NCBI RefSeq assembly: GCF_039527675.1
Contig: NZ_BAAAKI010000027.1
Span: forward strand, 1 to 12,922
Direction of reading: 5' to 3'
DNA: 12,922 bases
DNA from: Luteococcus sanguinis
GTDB taxonomy: Bacteria; Actinomycetota; Actinomycetes; Propionibacteriales; Propionibacteriaceae
This document shows, piece after piece, positions 8,501 through 12,922 of the stretch; position 1 is the first letter of the stretch; every line of letters starts with the position of its first letter. Both the position numbers and the translations under genes were made by a program. The notes beneath the pieces were generated by a model. That model made no database searches, was not told the origin of the DNA, and saw only the letters and a list, made by a program, of their open reading frames with translations.

Positions 8501-11500
8501 ACGGCGTCGAGACCCGCTTCACCGGACCAGTGTCCGCCAACGCTGAGACAAAGTTCGTGGTGCAGGACGTCACCGACACCATCACGAGTGAGAAGACCAG
8601 CTACGTCCGCGACGCCACTGGGAAGGTGACGGCGATCATCGCGCCGGTCCCCGCCGGTGTGACCGGCTGCGCGGTGGGGGTGCGAACCGCCGGTTGCCGC
8701 ATCCTCAAGCTCTCCTACGACGCGGCCGGTCGGGTCACCACGATCACCGCGCAGGTCGACGACGAAACCGCGGACAGGCAACTGTCGAGCTACAGCTATG
8801 ACGCGGCGGGTCGGCTGGTGTCCCAGACCGACACGGTCACCAAGCTGACGACCGGGTACGGCTGGACGGGTGACGCGGCGGCGAAGACGCTGCGCCTGGC
8901 GAAGCTCACCCCGCCCGGTGAGGACGGGTACGACTTCAGCTACGCGAACAACAAGCTCGCCAAGGTCACCCGCCCGGTCCCGTCGACGGTGGCGGATCGG
9001 GGTGATGGGACCGCGCAGCTCGCCGCGTTCGTGTACGACGCGGGCCTGGGCGTTTCGGACTTCGACCTGGGCCAGTTCGACGAGTACCCCCTCTCCAAGC
9101 GCGCGACGAAGGCGTTCGCGGTGTTCGGGCCGGACCAGAAGGTCACGACCGCCCCGGCCGCGGGTGACGCGGCCTGGCACCGGGCGCAGGTGTACCTGAC
9201 CGACGACGAGGGCTGGACCGTCCACGACGGCTCCTACGGCGGCGGCGCGTGGCAGTGGACCGCGACCGTCTACGACGACCACGGCAACACCACCGACATG
9301 TGGGACACCCACGCCACCGCAGCCATCCGCACCGGCGACACCACCGACATCGCCGCGGCGGCCACCCACACCGACTACCAAGACCCGACCGTCGCGCTCG
9401 TCAGCGACGTCACCGGCCCGGCACGGTGGATCGCCGACAGCGCCGGCACCCTCATCTGGGCCCGCCCCGTCACCCACACCGACTACGACGAGGGCGCCCC
9501 CAACAGTGGGAAGAACCCGGTCACCGGTCAGCCGTACCGGCTGCCCACCACCGTGACCACGCGCACGATCGAGCTCACCGACGCCGGGTGGGTCACCCAC
9601 GAGCAGCTCTCCACGGTGAGGACCGGCTACGACCTGCCCACCAGCACCGGAAACAAGACCGGCTGGGACCTGGGCCAGGCCACCTCCACCACCACCGTCA
9701 CCGGCACCGACGGGTCCGGGATCACCCGGGAAACCGTGTACGACGCGATGGGACGCGTGGTCGAGCAGCGCCAGCCCTCCGCGAAGGAGAAGACCGCCGA
9801 CCCGGGCACCCGGCGCACCATCTACTACACCGCTGGTGCCAACCCGGATGTCGCGGTGTGTGGGAGCAAGCCCGCCTGGGCCGGGTGGGTGTGCCAGACC
9901 ATGCCCGGCGCCGGCACCCTCCCGGTCGAACGGACCACCAGTTACACCTGGGACGGGCAGGCCGCGAAGACCCAGACCATTGCCGGCGCCACGGTCGTGA
10001 CCACCGCCACCAGCTACGACGAGAAGTCGCGTCCGGTGACGGTCACGACCACCAGCACGGGCCTGACGGGCTCCACCCCGGTGCCGGCGGTCACCACCAG
10101 CTATGACGCCGCCGGTCGGGTGACCGGCATCACGTCGGCGGCCGGGTCCACGGCCATGACCTATGACAGCTGGGGCCGCCAACTCACCTACACCAGCACC
10201 CCCGCCGGCCAGGCCGCGGACACGTCGACCACCAGCTACGACGCCCTGGGCCAGGTGGCCAAGGTCACCGACAACCAGGGTGAGGCCCGTTACACCTACG
10301 ACGGGACCGACGCGAACGGTCAGGCCGAGACCCGTGGGCTGGTCACCAAGGTCGAGCAGACCAGTGGAGGGATCACCCACTCCGCGACCGCCGCCTACGA
10401 CGCCCAGGGCAAGGTCACCGTGGAGAAGCTGCCCGGTGGGATCACCCGCCGGCACAGCTGGGACCCTGCCGGGGAACTGGTCGACCTCGTCTACTCCGGA
10501 CGTGGCACCGACCCCGACACAGGCGCCACGGTGGATGACCAGCCCTGGTTCGGCTGGTCCGCGACCACCGACGCGGCCGGTCGGATGGTGAGGGAGTGGT
10601 CCACTGATGGTGGGTCGGCGTACACCACCAGTGGGGCGCAGGCGGTGCGGTCGGACCGGTACTACCGCTACGACAAGGCGGGTCGGCTGGTCGGGGTGGA
10701 TGACATCACGGGCAACCCTGGCCCTGACGGCGCCGTGCCGTGTGTGCGGCGCGGGTACGGGTTCGACGGGAACGGGAACCGCACCAGCCAGACCCGGGCG
10801 ACCAACAGCGGCTGCGACGACACCGGCGCCACCATCCTCACGCGGGCGTACAACGGGGCAGACCAGCCCACCACCGGCGCCAACAGCCAAGGCGCCTACA
10901 GCTACGACCCGCTTGGCCGGCAGACCAGCATCCCCGCGGCGGACACCGCCAACCCGTCGCGTGGTGACATGGCGTTGGGCTACTACGACACCGATGTCGC
11001 CCAATCCATCAGCCAGGGCGACGTGCGGGCCACGTTCACCCTGGATGGTGCTGGTCGCCGGTTGGTGCAGGACGCCACCGTCGGCCCCGTGGTCGTCCCC
11101 GGGGCCGTGACCGGCACCGTGGTGCGGCACTACACCGACGCGTCGGACAACCCCGCCTGGACGGTCGAGGTCCGTGACGGGGTGGCGACGACCACCAGGT
11201 TTGGGGCGTTGACCGGCGAGGGGCTTGGCATCACGTTCACCACCACCGTCGGCACCACCACCGCTGAGCTGGCCCTGGCCGGGCTGCGTGGTGCCGTGAA
11301 CGCGACCGTGAAGCTTGACGGCACCCAGCCGGCCAGCGGTATCGACGTGTGGAATGACTGGGACGAGTACGGCCAGCCCGCACAACCCGCAACCACCACC
11401 GTGGGCGGCGCGGCAGGGGCAGGGTACGGGTGGCTCGGCGCCCATGAACGCGCCACCCTCGACGCGCTCGGCATCACCCTCATGGGCGCCCGGTTGTACA

Positions 11501-11976
11501 ATTCGGCCACGGCCCTGTTCACATCCCTAGACCCTGTGTACGGCGGCAACGACACTGCCTACGGGTATCCCAACGATCCCATCAACAGTCTGGATCTCAA
11601 TGGAGCCTGGAGTCTTCGAACCGTCCTGCGACGTTCATACGCAGCCGCGGGCGTGATTGCTGCGGTCACATGTGTAGTAGGAACCATGGGAGCGTGCGCC
11701 GTCGCTGGCGCTGCTGTCGTGGCAACGAGCGCTCTCTGGAACGGATATCGGGCGCGCAGGGGCGAGATCTCCTGGGGTCGCGCTGCGATTTACGTTGGCG
11801 TGGACTACTTGTTCTCACGGTTTAGGGCTGTCCGCGCTGTCCGGACGCGCCATGCGCTGGGTAGGCAACGTTGGGTCAACGGCTCACATCGTCAAGCACG
11901 GCGAGTTCGCTGGCGTTACGTTACTCGCATGTCTGTAAATAGCTATGGCTTCAATAGTGCGCGTTCGAATTGGTGA
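5533..11976 (+). CDS. Secreted RHS/YD-repeat protein, probable polymorphic toxin carrier
   Basis: This gene encodes about 2147 residues. I prefer GTG 5533, seven bases after GAGG (5522-5525); GTG 5497 would add 12 residues without a ribosome site. The N-terminus is a Sec-type signal peptide: arginines, then CVVGAVSLALAWAGLP, with a likely cut after AWA before EDPAP. Regions follow by base position: an actinobacterial RHS N-terminal segment including TYADVVPGVDVRVEA (to about 6540); a DNRLRE-like module of wall or surface proteins (about 6550-7040); Ig/Fn3-like sequence (7050-7740); a DUF6531-like lead-in (GQVALWTGELQVTETD...SVSRTHSSF, 8100-8540); YD repeats (8710-11060); and the RHS core, ending DPVYGGNDTAYGYPNDPIN (11530-11583). 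The last ~125 residues are a variable tip. RHS repeats form a hollow shell that carries a C-terminal toxin; toxicity here is inferred. The frame is intact throughout 6.4 kb. Confidence 0.9.
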   Translation: MVSSVAGRVGVRCVVGAVSLALAWAGLPQRDAWAEDPAPASPPAANELSRGTDGLVALDGVVTRPDWVSASVTARASGGPVEVLSERSVSRRVFVFSDGHVEEEAAAGPVQFEAAATSTSPARWRRVDTKLVVDGSRVRPAAVPGEVSLSGGGSEPVVSMTGADGVGAEVGLDGVVLPEPVLDGSTATYADVVPGVDVRVEARPAGFELVWQVTSAQGAAALVARYGSKGEVVLPTTLAVTGADATATDGGVALVDGSRKIRWKLHAPLVWDAAGARVQGHGAPKAAKFRLGTRSQVPGVVKGKKKSRGSLQVVTDAAWLTDPARVFPVTIDPTYGQVTGSAVFDTFVQQGYTTDQSGSAELKLGNNGSGQVARSFLNYDGAFFHGKTIMSASLSLAESHSWSCTAAAWSAWDAGVASTATRWTAQPTIGAKRATSTETRGYSSACPGGRVSIDMTAQAKAWAAGSAATVGLMLRADDEISPTGWKRFHSDDSAYPPIMTLSYNRAPGTPAYPSVSSAGTYNGVLYTSAKRPVFSITRPSDPDGNGTTIVVGKFTSATAGSPTTTCRSTGGAAGTVATCSFTTDLNENERVWLRSQAFDGSAYSAWSAPRELRVATLAPPTPTILCPSVNGSWGSDVKAAESCTATFEAASGASYAAAVSYRYTIDGTSYGPVSITQPTPTTKTTVTLPKTVGGKAGGHSVTVTATGPLGKASPTASYSFGYGAPSLLAPVADQTTTDTVSVRAAGAPKGTSTVTSAVQWRMAGGTDAAWKGVPASNTFTTTAGSSTTEVKGLFDTTSLIGQTDGSGKGPKERVPAAIEVRVCFTYGSNPATCTDKRRIVRVPSAFGQGFPTAAAGPGQVALWTGELQVTETDAELPGPTGGISVSRTHSSFAGDTDKQPFGPGWTASLDGGDEGLSGATLYDNTLVDGTLALVSAEGDVLVYATPTRRSVTAASLAATYRPVDDDTAASGITLAVTGTTTATVTLTNEDGVETRFTGPVSANAETKFVVQDVTDTITSEKTSYVRDATGKVTAIIAPVPAGVTGCAVGVRTAGCRILKLSYDAAGRVTTITAQVDDETADRQLSSYSYDAAGRLVSQTDTVTKLTTGYGWTGDAAAKTLRLAKLTPPGEDGYDFSYANNKLAKVTRPVPSTVADRGDGTAQLAAFVYDAGLGVSDFDLGQFDEYPLSKRATKAFAVFGPDQKVTTAPAAGDAAWHRAQVYLTDDEGWTVHDGSYGGGAWQWTATVYDDHGNTTDMWDTHATAAIRTGDTTDIAAAATHTDYQDPTVALVSDVTGPARWIADSAGTLIWARPVTHTDYDEGAPNSGKNPVTGQPYRLPTTVTTRTIELTDAGWVTHEQLSTVRTGYDLPTSTGNKTGWDLGQATSTTTVTGTDGSGITRETVYDAMGRVVEQRQPSAKEKTADPGTRRTIYYTAGANPDVAVCGSKPAWAGWVCQTMPGAGTLPVERTTSYTWDGQAAKTQTIAGATVVTTATSYDEKSRPVTVTTTSTGLTGSTPVPAVTTSYDAAGRVTGITSAAGSTAMTYDSWGRQLTYTSTPAGQAADTSTTSYDALGQVAKVTDNQGEARYTYDGTDANGQAETRGLVTKVEQTSGGITHSATAAYDAQGKVTVEKLPGGITRRHSWDPAGELVDLVYSGRGTDPDTGATVDDQPWFGWSATTDAAGRMVREWSTDGGSAYTTSGAQAVRSDRYYRYDKAGRLVGVDDITGNPGPDGAVPCVRRGYGFDGNGNRTSQTRATNSGCDDTGATILTRAYNGADQPTTGANSQGAYSYDPLGRQTSIPAADTANPSRGDMALGYYDTDVAQSISQGDVRATFTLDGAGRRLVQDATVGPVVVPGAVTGTVVRHYTDASDNPAWTVEVRDGVATTTRFGALTGEGLGITFTTTVGTTTAELALAGLRGAVNATVKLDGTQPASGIDVWNDWDEYGQPAQPATTTVGGAAGAGYGWLGAHERATLDALGITLMGARLYNSATALFTSLDPVYGGNDTAYGYPNDPINSLDLNGAWSLRTVLRRSYAAAGVIAAVTCVVGTMGACAVAGAAVVATSALWNGYRARRGEISWGRAAIYVGVDYLFSRFRAVRAVRTRHALGRQRWVNGSHRQARRVRWRYVTRMSVNSYGFNSARSNW
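8710..11060 (+). repeat. YD (RHS) repeat array within the RHS protein
   Basis: Repeated YDxxGR-type units are readable along the gene: SYDAAGRVT (about 8716), SYDAAGRLV (8794), VYDDHGN (9268), VYDAMGRVV (9736), SYDAAGRVT again (10099), TYDSWGRQL (10159), SYDALGQVA (10231), AYDAQGKVT (10393), RYDKAGRLV (10666), FDGNGNRT (10759) and SYDPLGRQT (10900). Between about 9300 and 9730 the units are degenerate. In known RHS proteins these strands build the beta-cage around the toxin. Confidence 0.85.
11604..11976 (+). other. Variable C-terminal tip of the RHS protein (candidate toxin region)
   Basis: After the conserved core (GYPNDPINSLDLNG) come ~123 residues that I cannot assign to a toxin family. 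A basic start (LRTVLRRSYA) leads to a glycine/alanine/valine-rich hydrophobic stretch of about 35 residues, as in pretoxin membrane-interacting segments. Next come RARRGEISWGRAAIYVGVDYLFSRF, a very arginine-rich stretch, and the ending NSYGFNSARSNW. The part beyond the hydrophobic stretch is only about 80 residues, short for an enzymatic toxin, so the tip may be a membrane-active or truncated toxin. DNA here is visibly less GC-rich than the repeat region. Confidence 0.55.
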
Positions 11977-11980
11977 TGGG

Positions 11981-12268
11981 ATGCTGGAGGAAGCCTTGTT
12001 CGCATTAATAGCAATCGCTGGCGTTGCCCAATTGATCGTCAGTCAAGGGTTCTCGCGATATCCCCGCTTATCATCGGCGGTCTGGTGGCTAATTGCTGGG
12101 GCTGTCGCTATCACCGTTCTGGTGCAGGATGAGCGTGTCCGTATTGGGTTGTCACTAGCCCTCGCACTAGGGGCGGCCGCTTTAGCTTTGTATATGGGAT
12201 TCTTAAGTATCAGAGCGCGGGAAGCGAAACATGACGTTCTTGGCGGTAAGCCGCGCCGGGGCAAATAG
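11981..12268 (+). CDS. Small three-helix membrane protein, candidate immunity protein of the RHS tip
   Basis: The gene encodes 95 residues from ATG 11981, five bases after the RHS stop (11974-11976). An upstream in-frame ATG at 11945 would add 12 residues inside the RHS gene and has no ribosome site. Three hydrophobic segments are plain: ALFALIAIAGVAQLIV (about 5-20), AVWWLIAGAVAITVLV (about 34-49) and LSLALALGAAALALYMGFL (about 58-76). The tail, RAREAKHDVLGGKPRRGK, is basic and probably cytoplasmic. No family is recognised. Position directly behind the toxin tip, same strand and shared low GC (25 of 60 bases G+C at 12181-12240, against 45 of 60 at 9301-9360) fit an immunity gene acquired with the tip. 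A membrane immunity protein would suit a membrane-acting toxin. This role rests on context, not homology. Confidence 0.7.
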   Translation: MLEEALFALIAIAGVAQLIVSQGFSRYPRLSSAVWWLIAGAVAITVLVQDERVRIGLSLALALGAAALALYMGFLSIRAREAKHDVLGGKPRRGK

Positions 12269-12329
12269 GGGTGGTTTTCACTCCCCGCGCACTTCACAGA
12301 CCCAGACGTGAAGGATGGCCCGCCGACTC

Positions 12330-12522
12330 GAGCGCGACGTCGACCACCACCGACAACCAGACCGGCCAGGTCTTCGAGGCAGTGATGGTCTCTACCGCCG
12401 CCAACACGCTCCAGGGTTCTGGCGAGCTGATCAACGTCGAGGTCGCCGAGGACCAGGCACCCCTGATCGGCACCATGGCCGCCGCCAACCGGATCGTCGT
12501 GATCAAGGACTCCGACCAGTGA
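12330..12522 (+). pseudogene. 3' remnant of a possible SAF/CpaB-like protein
   Basis: The frame ending at TGA 12520-12522 gives about 60 plausible residues: TGQVFEAVMVSTAANTLQG, then GELINVEVAEDQAPLIGTMAAANRIVVIKDSDQ. The pattern of a valine-rich beta strand, 'APLIGTMAAANR' and a final IVVI strand resembles the end of SAF-domain or CpaB-like proteins encoded just before MinD/CpaE-like ATPases in actinobacterial pilus or conjugation operons. That is a tentative match from memory of such operons. Sequence upstream of about 12330 (RALHRPRREGWPADSS) does not look like protein from the same gene, so the 5' part is missing. The 60-odd bases between 12268 and here show no gene. Confidence 0.4.
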
Positions 12523-12632
12523 GCCTCATCCTGCTGACCTCCGCCGCCGGCGCTCCCGGGGTGTCGACGGCTGCGCTCACATCTGGCTGCTGCAGCGCTG
12601 GGCCCTCACGCGCGACTTCGCCCAGCTCATGA
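12519..12632 (+). pseudogene. 5' stub of a MinD/CpaE-like ATPase
   Basis: GTG 12519 overlaps the preceding stop (GTGA), a classic operon junction. The first residues, MSLILLTSAAGAPGVSTAAL, are a beta strand plus a deviant P-loop (SAAGAPGVST) as in actinobacterial MinD/CpaE-like proteins. After about residue 20 the frame loses sense (TSGCCSAGPSRATSPSS) and stops at 12630-12632. The same DNA from about 12575 makes good protein in another frame. The bulk of the ATPase gene has therefore been deleted. No function remains. The P-loop lysine usual in true MinD is not apparent, as in this deviant group. Confidence 0.5.
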
Positions 12633-12790
12633 GCGAGCGTGACCGGTACACCGATTTCGTCGCGAACGCTCATCAGCGGGTCCAGGACGCCACTGAGGAG
12701 ACCCGGGATCACGCGGAGTGGATGCTCGGGCAAGCGACCAGCGCCCTCATCGACATCGAAGGCGCCATCACAGCCCTCGACAGCGAGTGA
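12575..12790 (+). pseudogene. 3' remnant of an unrecognised helical protein
   Basis: From about 12575 the third frame reads AHIWLLQRWALTRDFAQLM, then SERDRYTDFVANAHQRVQDA, and later EETRDHAEWMLGQATSALID before IEGAITALDSE and TGA at 12788-12790. It is rich in E, R, A, L and Q with regular hydrophobic spacing, so helical and probably coiled-coil. ATG 12629 could start a 53-residue product, but no ribosome site precedes it. The sense extends upstream of that ATG without a start codon, so this is more likely the end of a longer gene fused by deletion to the ATPase stub. I do not recognise the family. After the stop, 12791-12858 holds nothing identifiable before the IS end. Confidence 0.45.
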
Positions 12791-12858
12791 ATCGGGGGAG
12801 TCCTCACCGCATTTTTGGGCGGCGTCGCCGCTGGTCCTGACCGCCTGCTCGCCGCTGC

Positions 12859-12887
12859 GGGTCTGTCCTAGAAACGGTGTAAGTGGC
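12859..12887. repeat. Left terminal inverted repeat of the right-hand IS256-family element
   Basis: It matches the reverse complement of 378-406 at 24 of 29 positions, with AACGGTGTAAGTGGC identical. Five mismatches are normal between the left and right ends of one IS. Confidence 0.8.
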
Positions 12888-12915
12888 TCCATCGCCCTGC
12901 GGGGCAGGAGGAGTC

Positions 12916-12922
12916 ATGATGA
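12916..12922 (+). CDS. Start of IS256-family transposase (first codons only)
   Basis: ATGATG follows AGGAGG at 12906-12911 with a 4- or 7-base spacer, inside the left end of the IS256-type element. The family is assigned from the adjoining terminal repeat, since no diagnostic residues are present. Confidence 0.5.

Larger units (their letters stand above)
12859..12922 (+). mobile_element. IS256-family element, left end (rest outside window)
   Basis: The element begins with GGGTCTGTCC at 12859. It includes the terminal repeat to 12887, a strong ribosome site AGGAGG (12906-12911) and a start codon, ATG 12916 or ATG 12919, for the transposase that runs out of the window. It has the same orientation as the fragment at 1-406. 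Only the first two codons of the gene are visible, so identity to the left-hand copy rests on the terminal repeats alone. Confidence 0.75.

Noticed and set aside
9249..10106. A 285-codon plus-strand frame inside the RHS gene.
   Set aside because: It is composed almost entirely of H, R, G and P, the usual out-of-frame product of C-rich codons. It has no independent ribosome site or motif.
5425..11445. A 2006-codon open frame on the minus strand opposite the RHS gene.
   Set aside because: It mirrors the RHS codons in high-GC DNA. Its translation is dominated by G, R, V, P and H with no domain pattern, while the plus strand gives clear signal peptide, DNRLRE-like, YD and core motifs.
5533..11976. 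CRISPR or tandem DNA repeats within the repetitive-looking RHS region.
   Set aside because: Repetition is at the protein level (YD units) with variable spacing and diverged DNA. There are no identical direct repeats with regular spacers.
12267..12290. Possible terminator (GGGGTG...CACTCCCC) after the small membrane gene.
   Set aside because: The stem contains a two-base bulge and has no T-tract after it, so it is too weak to list.

Overview
The window is high-GC actinobacterial DNA, probably from Propionibacteriales or Micrococcales judging by GC-rich codons, GTG starts and protein families; no finer placement is possible. It is an accessory region bounded by IS256-family sequence. It opens inside the 3' end of an IS256-family transposase and its right terminal repeat (1-406). 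It closes with the left terminal repeat and start codon of an IS256-family element in the same orientation (12859-12922).

From 424 to 5346 on the minus strand lies one ancestral gene for a superfamily 2 helicase with a C-terminal PD-(D/E)XK nuclease-like domain. It is now broken by a complete IS21-family element (2689-5028, istA and istB intact, 4-bp CCAG duplication) and by four single-base deletions clustered in its first third. Removing the IS21 copy and one CCAG joins the two halves in frame, so the original protein can be read: Walker A at 5092-5112, DDAH at 2475-2486, ATL motif, QGMGRGIR motif, then D...ExK...Q. It looks like an anti-phage or DNA-processing gene that has decayed.

Divergent from it, 5533-11976 encodes an intact secreted RHS/YD-repeat protein of about 2147 residues: signal peptide, DNRLRE-like adhesion module, Ig-like region, YD repeats, conserved RHS core, and a short variable tip. 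The tip is more AT-rich than the rest. A small three-helix membrane protein (11981-12268) follows within a few bases and is the candidate immunity partner. The base composition of tip plus small gene suggests they were acquired together as a cassette.

From 12269 to the right-hand IS there are only remnants: the end of a possible SAF/CpaB-like protein, the first ~20 codons of a MinD/CpaE-like ATPase overlapping it by GTGA, and the tail of a coiled-coil-like protein joined to it by an internal deletion. They look like the wreck of a pilus or conjugation operon.

Taken together, the segment between the IS256 ends carries one dead candidate defence gene and one apparently live toxin/immunity-type locus. 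It could be a composite-transposon-like island, or a contig that breaks in a repeated IS.
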